Below are positions 1 through 8,701 of a DNA stretch of 59,791 nucleotides, in pieces (position 1 is the stretch's first letter; every line of letters starts with the position of its first letter). Position numbers and translations under genes: made by a program. The DNA comes from Hydrogenimonas thermophila (GTDB taxonomy: Bacteria; Campylobacterota; Campylobacteria; Campylobacterales; Hydrogenimonadaceae): contig NZ_FOXB01000011.1 in NCBI RefSeq assembly GCF_900115615.1, positions 1-59,791 on the forward strand. The letters are read 5' to 3'. Under the pieces are notes generated by a model, which saw only the letters and a list, made by a program, of their open reading frames with translations, ran no database searches and had not been told where the DNA came from.

Positions 1-109
1 TGAAAGTTTTAGGTGTAACTTTTTCGTTTGTAAATACCTAATTATAGAGCAATTTGGCTTGTTGTCTAATTTGGTATGGATTTATTGGGGTTTTAATTTA
101 AAATTAATA

Positions 110-139
110 TTGATTTTCTTTTTCTATCTTTGGTATAAT
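110..139 (+). promoter_or_regulatory. Probable sigma-70 promoter of ychF
   Basis: TTGATT at 110-115 and TATAAT at 134-139 are separated by 18 bp, and a TG at 132-133 makes an extended -10. The ychF start lies about 65 nt downstream, with its own AAGGAG ribosome binding site at 194-199. The stretch before it (1-109) is AT-rich and shows no gene that I can support. Confidence 0.6.
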
Positions 140-206
140 TTCTTTTTATTCAACTTCAAAACTTCCCTTAAAAACAGAAGATTAAAGAAACTCAAGGAGT
201 CATTAT

Positions 207-1310
207 ATGGGTCTTCCCGTAGGAATTGTAGGTTTGCCAAATGTAGGTAAGTCTACCACATTTAACGCACTTACAAAAGCACAAAATGCAGAATCAGCCA
301 ACTATCCTTTCTGTACAATCGAACCAAATAAAGCGGTCGTTCCTGTTCCTGATCCAAGGCTAGACGAGTTGGCAAAAATTGTCAATCCGCAAAGAATACA
401 GCACTCTACAATCGATTTTGTCGATATTGCCGGACTTGTAAAAGGTGCTAGTAAAGGTGAAGGTCTTGGAAACCAGTTTCTAAGCAACATCCGTGAAACA
501 GATATGATTTTACATATGGTACGCTGCTTTGAAGATGGAAATATTACACACGTTGAGGGAAGTATAGACCCGCTTAGAGATATTGAAATTATAGAAAGCG
601 AACTGATTTTTGCCGATATTCAGCAGCTTGAAAAGAAGATTGATCGTCTTGCACGACAATCAAAAACAGGTGATAAAAAAGTAAGGGCACAGCTTGAGAT
701 AGCGCAAGAGCTTATGAAACATCTTGAAGAGATTAAACCTGTAAGCACTTTTGAAAATAGAGATGATGAAAACTTCATTCAACTTGACAAAGAGCTTAGA
801 TTTTTGAGCAATAAACCTATTATTTACGGTGCAAATGTAGATGAAGATGGACTGCTTGAAGATAATGAACATGTAAAAGCTGTTAAACAACATGCCAAAG
901 AGGTAGGAGCTGATGTAATCAAACTCTGTGCAAAAATAGAAGAAGAGTTGGTTCAGCTTGAAGAAGAGGAAGCTAAAGAGTTTCTTGCAGAACTTGGCAT
1001 AGAAGAGTCAGGACTAGATAAAATAATTCGCACAGCTTTTGATAGACTAGGACTCATAAGTTACTTTACTGCCGGAGTCAAAGAGGTAAGAGCCTGGACA
1101 ATCCACAAAGGGTGGAAAGCACCTAAAGCAGCAAGTGTCATTCATAATGATTTTGAAAGAGGTTTTATACGTGCTGAAGTAATTGCATATGAAGATTTTA
1201 TTCAGTATGGTGGCGAACAAGGTGCAAAAGAGGCTGGTAAAATGAGACTAGAAGGAAAAGATTACATAGTCCAAGATGGCGATATAATGCACTTTAGATT
1301 TAATGTTTAA
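207..1310 (+). CDS. ychF: Redox-regulated ATPase YchF (Obg family)
   Basis: Cytoplasmic P-loop NTPase of the Obg/YchF family, known to bind ribosomes and, unusually for this GTPase clan, to prefer ATP. The P-loop GLPNVGKST is at residues 9-17, the G3 motif DIAG at 73-76, and the position of the usual NKxD motif is NVDE at 210-213, the NxxE form linked to ATP specificity. A coiled-coil insertion follows the G domain and a TGS domain fills roughly residues 283-366. The 367 aa length is standard. The ATG is supported by AAGGAG eight bases upstream. It is a single-gene unit facing a convergent gene, with a shared hairpin between them. Confidence 0.97.
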   Translation: MGLPVGIVGLPNVGKSTTFNALTKAQNAESANYPFCTIEPNKAVVPVPDPRLDELAKIVNPQRIQHSTIDFVDIAGLVKGASKGEGLGNQFLSNIRETDMILHMVRCFEDGNITHVEGSIDPLRDIEIIESELIFADIQQLEKKIDRLARQSKTGDKKVRAQLEIAQELMKHLEEIKPVSTFENRDDENFIQLDKELRFLSNKPIIYGANVDEDGLLEDNEHVKAVKQHAKEVGADVIKLCAKIEEELVQLEEEEAKEFLAELGIEESGLDKIIRTAFDRLGLISYFTAGVKEVRAWTIHKGWKAPKAASVIHNDFERGFIRAEVIAYEDFIQYGGEQGAKEAGKMRLEGKDYIVQDGDIMHFRFNV

Positions 1311-1340
1311 TCTATAACTGCCCTTTTAGGCGGTTATAGA
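1311..1340. terminator. Bidirectional stem-loop between convergent genes
   Basis: Twelve-base arms at 1311-1322 and 1329-1340 pair with one G-T wobble around the six-base loop CTTTTA. The loop contains the stop codon of the leftward gene. There is no strong T tract on either side, so termination efficiency is uncertain, but the position between two converging genes fits a shared terminator. Confidence 0.65.
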
Positions 1341-1946
1341 TAGACTATTTCTTTGTTCTATAGGTTGCAAAGCTGTAGAACTATACTGTTTTAACCCCTC
1401 TTCCCTTTGAATTTCACTCTTTTCTTTTTGAAGATCCATAAGAGCTTTTAACTCTCCACTTCTTGCACTTGCTGCAACAGCATGATCTTGAGGACTTGGA
1501 TCAGCAGGAGCCATAGCAGCAGCTTCAACTTGTCGCATCTTCTCTAATGTATCTTGAGGATCTTTTCCTTCACTAATCGAAATAGGAACCTCTCCTGCTA
1601 CAGCATACATACGTCCATCTGGACCACGCTCATATGTAAAACTTGCTCCTCCTGCAGCTATGCCTGCTGCAGCAGATAAATGTGCACTCTCATGAGCTCT
1701 GACTTTAGAATCACTGGCTTGCAACTGAGCAAGCAGAGTTTTCTCTTCACTATCCAGTTCATTTATACTTTTAGGTTTTGTATTATCATCTCTATTTTCT
1801 GTAGAATTGTTTGAAGTTTTAGAAGAGTTATCTGCAACTAAAGTGTTATTGTCGTTTTGTGATATAGAAGTATTTGACTGGAGAAAATTGTTTTCTCTCC
1901 AGTTTGAATTACTATATGTAGTAAGCCAGTTTGAACTGACTTGCAT
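1326..1946 (-). CDS. SprA-related putative zinc metalloprotease
   Basis: Matches the SprA-related family (annotated in Campylobacter as putative metalloprotease CJM1_0395 family). The first 65 residues are Asn/Ser-rich and look disordered. The conserved block starts near residue 70 and holds an HExxH-type motif, HESAH at 85-89, followed by a Gly/Ala-rich stretch and the conserved segment GPDGRMYAVAGEV. The C-terminal part is Ala-rich, then charged. No signal peptide is seen, so the site of action is unknown, and proteolysis is inferred only from the zinc motif. A strong AAAGGGG ribosome site sits inside the end of the preceding gene, four bases away, so the two are co-transcribed. Confidence 0.85.
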   Translation of the reverse strand: MQVSSNWLTTYSNSNWRENNFLQSNTSISQNDNNTLVADNSSKTSNNSTENRDDNTKPKSINELDSEEKTLLAQLQASDSKVRAHESAHLSAAAGIAAGGASFTYERGPDGRMYAVAGEVPISISEGKDPQDTLEKMRQVEAAAMAPADPSPQDHAVAASARSGELKALMDLQKEKSEIQREEGLKQYSSTALQPIEQRNSLSITA

Positions 1947-1950
1947 ATAT

Positions 1951-2157
1951 TTACCCCTTTATATCCAACTGCATACCTAAACCAGTCATAGCTGCAATCT
2001 GTTGCTGTTGCTGCTGTTGTTGCTGTTGCTGTACCATCTCTTGTTGTTTTTGCATTATATTGTTTTGATTATCCATTGTACTATTTTCAGCTCTTTTTTG
2101 CATCTGTACATCTTGCATTTGCGGCATCTGACTTGTAAGAGAGTTTTGAACAGTCAT
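1951..2157 (-). CDS. Small Gln/Met-rich protein with poly-glutamine tract
   Basis: I do not recognise a family. The 68 aa product is very rich in Gln and Met and has an uninterrupted run of 11 glutamines at residues 43-53, encoded by mixed CAG and CAA codons (1999-2031). It lacks a signal peptide and cysteines. The C-terminal 15 residues are the only non-repetitive segment. It directly precedes the SprA-like metalloprotease with a four-base gap, so it may be a partner or substrate, but that is inference. The coding call rests on the intact frame, the position in the operon, and the mixed codons of the repeat. Confidence 0.6.
   Translation of the reverse strand: MTVQNSLTSQMPQMQDVQMQKRAENSTMDNQNNIMQKQQEMVQQQQQQQQQQQIAAMTGLGMQLDIKG
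1999..2031 (-). repeat. CAG/CAA microsatellite (11 Gln codons)
   Basis: Thirty-three bases encoding 11 consecutive glutamines, with CAG and CAA interspersed irregularly. The interruptions reduce slippage compared with a pure triplet run, although length variation between strains remains possible. Confidence 0.9.
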
Positions 2158-2205
2158 TTTAAATCCTTCTTATAGTTTGTCACTTTAAACAATTATACAT
2201 CAATT

Positions 2206-3033
2206 TCAATCACGAATCAATGCAACTTTTTCACCAAAACGTACTTTTGCCCCGGTACCAACTCTTAAATCTATTAAACCAGGCTCTGCAAAAACCAAAA
2301 CTGTAGAGCCCATCATAAACATACCAAGCAAATCACCTTTATTTAGCCAACGCTCTTTATCATCATATCTATAATAGGTTGGTTCAAGCTTTTGTGCATT
2401 TGTCTTAATGCGATGATCAAAGCTAATAGTCATCTTACCAACATTTAATGCACCTACTAAAACAATAAATATGCGTCTGTTTGACTCTGTAAAGCACTCA
2501 ACAATTACCCGCTCATTCTCTACAAAAAGATTTTTTGTTCTGCGTAATGAAGGAAAGTTTACAGGATAGAGTTTTCCAGGTTGATGCAATATGGATGCAA
2601 CTCTTAGTTTATATGGCATATGGTAACGATGGTAATCTTTTGGTGAAAGATAGAAGTTTATATATGTTCCATTATAAAGAGCCTTAACCTCATTGCTGTA
2701 CTGCTGGGTCAAAAGCTCATCTATGCAATAACTCATACCTTTTATCTGAAGAGCCTTATTCTGGTCCAACTTTCCACACTCAGTTACCAATCCATCAACA
2801 GGAGAGATAAAAGAGCTTTTACGATAATCTATAGCTCTTCTTTTTCTAAGCTCTCTTGTAAAGAGTTTATTGAGTGTAGGATATGTTGAAGGAGGAGCAA
2901 ATTCAGACATATCAAGACCTAATAGGTTTACATATGCACTATTTATAAACGACTGTACACCGCTTGGAAACTCATGATTGGCAAAACGTCCAAATAACTG
3001 AGATATTGTGTTTTTTATGTCTCTTTTTACCAT
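2206..3033 (-). CDS. psd: Phosphatidylserine decarboxylase proenzyme
   Basis: Makes phosphatidylethanolamine from phosphatidylserine at the inner membrane, the last step of PE synthesis. The enzyme cleaves itself into beta and alpha chains and forms a pyruvoyl group from the Ser of a GST motif. Here that motif is MGST with the serine at about residue 243, giving an alpha chain of about 33 residues, as expected. The catalytic-fold segment PKDYHRYHMP is also present. At 275 aa it is normal length for the bacterial type I enzyme. It is the third gene of a tight operon, one base after the ferritin-like gene, so translation is likely coupled. Confidence 0.95.
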   Translation of the reverse strand: MVKRDIKNTISQLFGRFANHEFPSGVQSFINSAYVNLLGLDMSEFAPPSTYPTLNKLFTRELRKRRAIDYRKSSFISPVDGLVTECGKLDQNKALQIKGMSYCIDELLTQQYSNEVKALYNGTYINFYLSPKDYHRYHMPYKLRVASILHQPGKLYPVNFPSLRRTKNLFVENERVIVECFTESNRRIFIVLVGALNVGKMTISFDHRIKTNAQKLEPTYYRYDDKERWLNKGDLLGMFMMGSTVLVFAEPGLIDLRVGTGAKVRFGEKVALIRD

Positions 3034-3034
3034 T

Positions 3035-3856
3035 TTACTCTATTCTCTCCAAAGCCTCTTGCATGAGGGTAATATGATAATCTTCCTGAAAATTTATGAA
3101 ATTAAAAAAGTTTTGAAGCTCTTCATTATCTACTGCTTCAGCCAATGCCCTGCACTGCTCTTTTGCACCTTTTTCTTCTTCTATGCCATCTTCTAAAAAC
3201 TTTTTAAGTGATTCAAACTTGTAAATCTCTTGCGTTACCATACGAGGAACTGCTAAAATTCCCATCTTTGCCATCATTCTTGCAAAAGATTTGAGATGAA
3301 ACTTTGACTCATCTATCAAGATTTGAAAAATTTCACTAAGACGTTTATCTTCAACAACCGTCCCCGCATAAGAGTAGATAACAATCAACTCATACTCTTT
3401 ATAACTCTCTTCAAATAGAAACATAACGAGTGCATCAAGTGAGCTTTTTTCAAGCTCATAACCATCAAGAGTTAAAGATTTGTTAAAAGCAGTTACCTTT
3501 TCGCTTCGTTCAAATTCACGTTTTAGTGTTGAACGAATAAAGCCTAAATCATTTAACATTCTCTTAGCCAATGGATCACCATTATCACTCAGCTGCTTCT
3601 CTACACGCTCAAGTGCTTCATCACAAAATAAAGCTGCTTCACCTTCTGTTTTAAAGTTAAGCTCTATTGCTGGACGCTCATAACTATACTCTATATTTTT
3701 AGCCACATAGATTGTCTCTATAAAGCGTAAGTGTCTGTATATGATTTCTGAGTAGTCATACAGTTTTTCAGCCCACTCTCTGTCATTTACTGCAAATGAT
3801 GAAAAGAGCAATCTAAGCCACGCTTCATGAACCGATACAAATAGACGTTTTTGCAT
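3035..3856 (-). CDS. Ferritin-like four-helix protein
   Basis: A 273 aa mostly helical cytoplasmic protein. It carries repeated Glu/His pairs of the kind that bind di-iron centres in ferritin-like bundles: EESYKEYE, DESKFH about 45 residues later, and QEDYH close to the C terminus. The family is only recognised by this pattern; I cannot assign an enzyme activity. Its position between a NifU-like protein and psd, with gaps of three and one bases, ties it to iron handling or to oxidation chemistry at the membrane, but this is inference. An iron-store or oxidative-stress role is as likely as a catalytic one. Confidence 0.6.
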   Translation of the reverse strand: MQKRLFVSVHEAWLRLLFSSFAVNDREWAEKLYDYSEIIYRHLRFIETIYVAKNIEYSYERPAIELNFKTEGEAALFCDEALERVEKQLSDNGDPLAKRMLNDLGFIRSTLKREFERSEKVTAFNKSLTLDGYELEKSSLDALVMFLFEESYKEYELIVIYSYAGTVVEDKRLSEIFQILIDESKFHLKSFARMMAKMGILAVPRMVTQEIYKFESLKKFLEDGIEEEKGAKEQCRALAEAVDNEELQNFFNFINFQEDYHITLMQEALERIE

Positions 3857-3859
3857 TAA

Positions 3860-4303
3860 TTATTCTCCTTCTTTAGGCACTACACATGCTTTGCTTATCA
3901 TATGCGTTGGTACCAGTGCTTGCGTGTCACTCTTTTTTGCTTCAAAGTGTTCCAATGCTGCTAAAAAAGCTTCAGCTACCATCTCTGAGCATGCAGCCTC
4001 TTCTGGTGGCATCTGGTCTAATTTATCAAGCATTATCTTTGCCAACTCAATTGATTCTTCAATTGTAACACCTTTGATGGTTTCTGTAAAAATAGAACCT
4101 GCAATAATTGTCGTCATACAAGCTTTAGCTTGAAAACGGATATCTTCTATCTTGCCATCTGAAATTGAAAGATAGACAATCACCATCTCTCCATTTTCAG
4201 GATTTTTACCAATTCCCTGAGCACTTGGAGACTCTAGTTTGCCATAGTTTCTTGGATTCATCATATGATCCATTGTAACATCGTAAAGCTCGTTTTTATC
4301 CAT
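3860..4303 (-). CDS. NifU/IscU-like iron-sulfur scaffold homolog lacking the first ligand cysteine
   Basis: The N-terminal pattern (NELY..T.DH...PRNYG) and overall layout match the IscU/NifU N-terminal scaffold fold. Scaffolds bind a nascent cluster with three cysteines. Here the second and third positions are kept (C62 in the KACMTT segment and C105 in AACSEM), but the first, normally within a GxCGD segment, is replaced by GKNPENG at about 32-38. An additional Cys lies in the C-terminal tail. The 147 aa length is slightly over a stand-alone IscU. It is the first gene of the operon with the ferritin-like protein and psd. It may be a divergent scaffold or iron-binding protein rather than a standard assembly factor. 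Confidence 0.75.
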   Translation of the reverse strand: MDKNELYDVTMDHMMNPRNYGKLESPSAQGIGKNPENGEMVIVYLSISDGKIEDIRFQAKACMTTIIAGSIFTETIKGVTIEESIELAKIMLDKLDQMPPEEAACSEMVAEAFLAALEHFEAKKSDTQALVPTHMISKACVVPKEGE

Positions 4304-4382
4304 AGATCCATTCCATCCGTTAACTTAAGGGTATATAAATAAACCCATTGATAGTAATAAGAAAAGCAGATTATATCATTTT

Positions 4383-4391
4383 TGGTATAAT
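4383..4391 (+). promoter_or_regulatory. Extended -10 promoter of gltX
   Basis: TGGTATAAT at 4383-4391 is an extended -10 with no recognisable -35 in front. The gltX ATG lies 31 bases downstream, preceded by AAAAAGGG. The same TGGTATAAT occurs before ychF, which suggests a common housekeeping promoter style in this genome. Confidence 0.6.
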
Positions 4392-4422
4392 CTCTTTTAA
4401 AATTTATATAAAAAGGGATTAA

Positions 4423-5721
4423 ATGCTTCGTTTCGCACCCAGTCCAACAGGGGATATGCATATCGGAAATCTTCGTGTAGCAATTTTCAACTATATAGTC
4501 GCAAAACAGAAAAAAGAGCGTTTTATAGTCAGGATTGAAGATACCGATAAAGAGCGAAATATTGAGGGGAAAGATAGAGAGATTCTTGAAATTCTTCAAC
4601 TTTTTAATCTTCATCCTGATGATGTTTACTACCAAAGTCACAACTTAACTATTCACCAGCATATGGCAATCAAACTTCTTGAAGAGCGTAAAGCATTTGC
4701 ATGTTTTTGTACACCAGAAGAGCTTGAGCGTGAGCGTGAAGCAGCCAAGAGTGCAAAAAAAGCGTATAGATACAGCGGAAAGTGTATAAAGTTAAGCGAT
4801 GCAGAGGTTTTAGCTAATGAAAAACCATTTACCGTACGTCTTAAAAAACCTGAAAACAATGTAGAGTTCAATGACTTAATCAAAGGTGAACAAAGCTTTG
4901 CACCTGATGACATAGATAGTTTTGTCATAATGCGTGCTGATAAAACCCCAACATACAACTTTGCATGCGCTCTTGATGATATGATTCATGACATTAGCCT
5001 TGTAATCAGAGGTGAAGATCATGTAAGCAATACACCTAAACAGATACACATTAGAAACCAGCTTGGATATGATAAAGAGATAACTTATGCACACCTTCCT
5101 ATTATTCTTAACACGGAAGGTAAAAAGATGTCCAAGCGTGATGATGCATCAAGCGTTAAATGGTTGCTTGAAGAGGGATTTCTTCCTGAAGCTATAGCTA
5201 ATTACCTGATTCTTTTAGGCAATAAAACACCTTGTGAAGTCTTTTGCTTACAAGAGGCTATAGAGTGGTTTGATCTTGCAAAATTGTCCAAGGCTTCAGC
5301 TAAATTTGATATTGATAAACTAAGATTTTTAAATCGTGAACATATGAAGCGTATGGATTCCAAAGAGTTGTCCCGCGCCTTTGGATTTGCTGATGCCAGT
5401 ATTGGTGAATTGGTAAAATGCTACCTTGAAGAGGGAAGCACTATTAAAGAGATTAAGCCTAAAATAGAAGCTATTTTTGCTGCTAAACCTTATGATAATG
5501 AGTGGAAAGAGCAGATGGAAAAGTTACGTGATGCTCTAAACAAAACATCTACTTTTGAAACTTTTGATGAATTAAAAAGCTATCTGATGAAAGAGACAGG
5601 TTTAAAAGGTAAAAACTTTTTCAAGCCTTTACGACTGCTCTTAACAAGTGCAGAGCATGGTCCAGAGCTTTCAAACCTATATCCGCATCTTAAATCTTAT
5701 CTTATGGAGATTGTAAAATGA
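4423..5721 (+). CDS. gltX: Glutamyl-tRNA synthetase
   Basis: Class I aminoacyl-tRNA synthetase charging tRNA-Glu (and possibly tRNA-Gln, later amidated). The N terminus has the FAPSPTG signature, the HIGH-type motif is HIGN at residues 13-16, and the KMSKR loop is at about 235-239. The helical anticodon-binding half is somewhat short, giving 432 aa against about 460-480 in most bacteria. Campylobacterota usually have two GluRS paralogs, one discriminating and one acting on tRNA-Gln; the sequence alone does not show me which this is. The stop overlaps the yggT start by four bases (ATGA), so the two are translationally coupled. Confidence 0.95.
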   Translation: MLRFAPSPTGDMHIGNLRVAIFNYIVAKQKKERFIVRIEDTDKERNIEGKDREILEILQLFNLHPDDVYYQSHNLTIHQHMAIKLLEERKAFACFCTPEELEREREAAKSAKKAYRYSGKCIKLSDAEVLANEKPFTVRLKKPENNVEFNDLIKGEQSFAPDDIDSFVIMRADKTPTYNFACALDDMIHDISLVIRGEDHVSNTPKQIHIRNQLGYDKEITYAHLPIILNTEGKKMSKRDDASSVKWLLEEGFLPEAIANYLILLGNKTPCEVFCLQEAIEWFDLAKLSKASAKFDIDKLRFLNREHMKRMDSKELSRAFGFADASIGELVKCYLEEGSTIKEIKPKIEAIFAAKPYDNEWKEQMEKLRDALNKTSTFETFDELKSYLMKETGLKGKNFFKPLRLLLTSAEHGPELSNLYPHLKSYLMEIVK

Positions 5722-6011
5722 TACTGTCAACACTAATTCAAGCTATTGCACAAATATTGCATATGGTTATAAGTATCTATATTTGGGTTGTTATTATCGC
5801 TGCCCTTATCACATGGGTACGACCTGATCCATTCAATCCGATTGTTCAAACACTATATAGATTGACTGAACCGGTATATGCTTGGGTGAGACGATACATT
5901 CCAACTACTGTTGGAGGAATAGATTTAGCTCCACTTATAATTATTTTTGGATTGCAGTTTATTGATCTTTTCTTTGTTAAACTGCTGTTTCAACTTTCAG
6001 CAAGCTTGTAA
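5718..6011 (+). CDS. YggT family membrane protein
   Basis: A 97 aa integral membrane protein with two hydrophobic spans, near residues 5-35 and 70-95. The YggT signature segment [11 protein letters not shown] is followed by [13 protein letters not shown] and a conserved GGIDLAP. Members in other bacteria have been linked to osmotic or ion homeostasis and to the division or membrane machinery, without an agreed function. It overlaps gltX by four bases and is followed 23 bases later by the transglycosylase gene. Confidence 0.9.
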   Translation: MILSTLIQAIAQILHMVISIYIWVVIIAALITWVRPDPFNPIVQTLYRLTEPVYAWVRRYIPTTVGGIDLAPLIIIFGLQFIDLFFVKLLFQLSASL

Positions 6012-6034
6012 ACTAAAAGTTAAAGAACTGAAAG

Positions 6035-7663
6035 TTGAAAATTAAATTTATTTCTCTTTTGCTTGTGGCTATTTCTATGCTACAAGCAGATGAGATAACT
6101 CTAAAACAGTTGGAGCAGTGGCCAAAAAGTTATTCCAGAGATTTTTTTATCTGGAGATATTTAGATCAAAACATATCTGCAAAGTCAGCTGACAAGGCAT
6201 TCTATTTAATTAATTCTGTAAACTGGTCTTTACTACACAGATACGCTAAAAAGACAAAAAAACCTAGGTTTAAGATGGCTGACAAATGTCACTTTTTAAA
6301 ACCTAAAGACCTTCCCGCAAAAGATCCATCCTGTTCAGCCATTGCAATAACTCCATATAAATTTTCCAAACTCTCATCCTCAAAACAGTCAGAACTGATA
6401 AAACAGCTCAAAAATTTTCCAAATATAGTTAAGTGGATGAGAGTAATGGCTTCAAATGATCCATTTTTAACATTGATTGAAGCAGATTCAGATACCTTTT
6501 TTAAAATATACAATCAATGTGGAAGAGTTTGGCGTAATAAATTTCTAAATCACCCTTTACCCCAAAAACTTATAGATCAATTAGCAACAAGAAAAGAGTT
6601 TGCACAAACAATCAAGTTGATTGTAACTGACAACAATATGATTGATGCACAAAAATCACTTTTTAAAGTTGATAGTAAAAAGCTGAATCATCAAAGCACA
6701 TTTTTTCTTGCAATGAATGCTATAAACTTTGGAAGAATCAATCAAGCAAAAAAGTATCTAGAGAGTGCATACAAAAAAGCGTATTACCGCTTCGATTTAG
6801 ATAAAACTCTGTTTTGGTTAGCTCAAGTTGATCCAAAAGGTAAACATTTAGACGAACTTTTAAAAAGTTTTGATATCAATATATATACCCTTTATGCTAG
6901 AGAGTTGAAAAAATTGCCACTGCCAAAGGTTGTTACACCTGACTTTAAAAAAAGTGGCTGTGATTTCAATATCTCAAATCCATTTGAATGGATACCGGTT
7001 TTACGACAAATAAAAAATTACTCATCAGATAAACTAACTAAACTTGCAAAAAAATTTAGTTGCGATGAAACAGAAGGACACTACTCATTTTTAATGGAAA
7101 GAGCTGCTAGATATAGAACAGAATACTTTCCTATGCCATACAAAAATGCATACAAAGATCTACCTAAAAACGATCAAGCTCTGATATTGGCACTTGCAAG
7201 ACAAGAGAGCCGTTTTATACCATCATCAATCTCTACTTCATATGCATTGGGGATGATGCAAATAATGCCTTTTTTAGTAAAATCACTTGCAAAAGAGCTT
7301 AAAGAACCATTTGACTTAGATAAAATGTTTGATCCAATAATAAATATCTCATACGCTAAACAGCATCTTAAATTCCTAAAACGCTCACTATATCATCCTC
7401 TGTTTATTGCATATGCATATAATGGTGGAATAGGTTTTACAAAAAGGCTTCTAAAAAAAAGAGGATTATTTAAAAAAGGGAAGTTTGAACCTTGGCTAAG
7501 TATGGAGCTTGTATATTATGATGAAAGTAGACGATATGGCAAAAAGGTACTTGCCAACTATATCGTCTATAAAAATCTGTTAGGAGAACCTATCGACGTA
7601 GTGTCGAGCGTTGAAAGTTTAACGAAACCGGACCGTACGGATCGATTTCGAGCTTCAAAGTAA
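6035..7663 (+). CDS. slt: Soluble-type lytic murein transglycosylase
   Basis: Periplasmic enzyme that cuts the MurNAc-GlcNAc bond with formation of 1,6-anhydro ends. The N terminus is a signal peptide (hydrophobic core from about residue 5, cleavage near ADE at 18-20). A long helical U-type region is followed by the SLT catalytic domain, with the catalytic Glu at 391 in ARQES, then a conserved GMMQIMP and the AYNGG segment. The start must be TTG at 6035: an in-frame TGA lies two codons upstream, and the next ATG would destroy the signal peptide. No clear Shine-Dalgarno is visible. The last 74 bases overlap a convergent lipoprotein gene. Confidence 0.92.
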   Translation: MKIKFISLLLVAISMLQADEITLKQLEQWPKSYSRDFFIWRYLDQNISAKSADKAFYLINSVNWSLLHRYAKKTKKPRFKMADKCHFLKPKDLPAKDPSCSAIAITPYKFSKLSSSKQSELIKQLKNFPNIVKWMRVMASNDPFLTLIEADSDTFFKIYNQCGRVWRNKFLNHPLPQKLIDQLATRKEFAQTIKLIVTDNNMIDAQKSLFKVDSKKLNHQSTFFLAMNAINFGRINQAKKYLESAYKKAYYRFDLDKTLFWLAQVDPKGKHLDELLKSFDINIYTLYARELKKLPLPKVVTPDFKKSGCDFNISNPFEWIPVLRQIKNYSSDKLTKLAKKFSCDETEGHYSFLMERAARYRTEYFPMPYKNAYKDLPKNDQALILALARQESRFIPSSISTSYALGMMQIMPFLVKSLAKELKEPFDLDKMFDPIINISYAKQHLKFLKRSLYHPLFIAYAYNGGIGFTKRLLKKRGLFKKGKFEPWLSMELVYYDESRRYGKKVLANYIVYKNLLGEPIDVVSSVESLTKPDRTDRFRASK

Positions 7664-8078
7664 ATGATTTATCTTTCATTGAAGGGAATGTGACAATATA
7701 GTAACTGCCCCATCTATTTACACCTGGCATTAAAACATAAAGAAAATCTTTTTGCCCTACATTTTTTACACTAATAGGCGAATTTCCATCAAGAATTATA
7801 TTTTTGCTTATATCCAAAGGGATATCAGTTATTACTCCAACAAAAAATGATATACCTTTATCATACGAAAAACGCTTTGGAAATACTTCATTTAAAAGAG
7901 TAGCTGTTACTGTTGCTTTTGTCTCTAAAGATTTAACAAGCTGATTCTCTTTTGTATGGACCAATGCTTTTTCATGAATTAGATCTTTTTGAATAATTTC
8001 AGTCACTTCATTTTTTTCTGAACATCCAGATAAAACTATTGCCAATCCTAAAAATAAAAATGCAAATTTACTTCTCAC
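7590..8078 (-). CDS. Putative lipoprotein of unknown function
   Basis: The N terminus is a lipoprotein signal peptide with the lipobox LSGC, the lipidated cysteine being residue 19. The mature part of about 143 aa has no domain that I recognise. It begins with a charged helical segment and ends in what looks like a small beta-rich domain (segments VGVITDIPLDI and RWGSYYIVTFPS). Its 3' end overlaps the transglycosylase gene by 74 bp on the opposite strand, so the last 24 or so codons of each gene share DNA. No other gene is in its transcription unit. Confidence 0.75.
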   Translation of the reverse strand: MRSKFAFLFLGLAIVLSGCSEKNEVTEIIQKDLIHEKALVHTKENQLVKSLETKATVTATLLNEVFPKRFSYDKGISFFVGVITDIPLDISKNIILDGNSPISVKNVGQKDFLYVLMPGVNRWGSYYIVTFPSMKDKSFTLKLEIDPYGPVSLNFQRSTLRR

Positions 8079-8164
8079 TTAAACAACCTTTTGATTATTT
8101 TACATATAACATCATCTATGTTTTAATTCTATCACATTTTACATTAACCTTATCATTTTTTAGC

Positions 8165-8170
8165 TATAAT
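8165..8170 (+). promoter_or_regulatory. -10 element of mobB
   Basis: TATAAT at 8165-8170 in the divergent gap between the lipoprotein gene and mobB, 33 bases before the mobB ATG. A GGAATAA sequence nearer the start could serve as ribosome site. No good -35 is found at 16-18 bp spacing. Confidence 0.5.
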
Positions 8171-8203
8171 CCGAGCTATATAAATTTTGGAATAAGTTAA
8201 AAA

Positions 8204-8701
8204 ATGAAGAAACGATTAGCTATTGCATTCACAGGACCATCTAACAGTGGAAAAACCACTCTCATTGAAAAAATTGCTAGGGTTTTAATTACCAACCATA
8301 AAGTGGCTATTGTAAAAAACGACCCAAAAGATAAAGCAAAATTCGATGTAGAAGGTAAAGATAGCTGGAAATTTTTCAACACAGGTGCTGAAGTTGTCGT
8401 AACTTCTCCTACACGTACAACATACTTTTCTCATCGACAAAAACAGATAGATGAGATTATAGAGATGGTAGATGATTTTGACTACCTTCTTGTAGAGGGG
8501 TTAAAGACTCTTCCACTTCCTAGAATAGCAATTTTCCGCAATAGTATTGATGAGAGTTATTTCAGGTGTTCTGAAGCGATTGCAATTGATGACTCAATTG
8601 ATTTGAGTAACTATAATGTACCCTCAAATATCGATATACTTGATTTAAATAATACAGAACAAATAATAAACTGGATAAAAACCAATGCAAAGGCAGTTTA
8701 A
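8204..8701 (+). CDS. mobB: Molybdopterin-guanine dinucleotide biosynthesis protein MobB
   Basis: Small P-loop GTPase that assists MobA in forming the guanine dinucleotide version of molybdenum cofactor, needed by enzymes such as nitrate or formate oxidoreductases. The P-loop GPSNSGKTT is at residues 11-19, and a second conserved segment, [14 protein letters not shown], sits near residue 95. At 165 aa it is typical length. The stop codon overlaps the fbp start by one base (TAATG), so the two unrelated enzymes are co-translated. MobA is not in this window. Confidence 0.92.
   Translation: MKKRLAIAFTGPSNSGKTTLIEKIARVLITNHKVAIVKNDPKDKAKFDVEGKDSWKFFNTGAEVVVTSPTRTTYFSHRQKQIDEIIEMVDDFDYLLVEGLKTLPLPRIAIFRNSIDESYFRCSEAIAIDDSIDLSNYNVPSNIDILDLNNTEQIINWIKTNAKAV

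Noticed and set aside
59-250. Possible small gene before ychF
   Set aside because: It contains the ychF promoter and overlaps the ychF start in another frame; its product is low complexity and has no ribosome site.
4261-4641. Leftward frame opposite the gltX start
   Set aside because: It covers the gltX promoter and coding region on the other strand, is low complexity and has no homology that I recognise.
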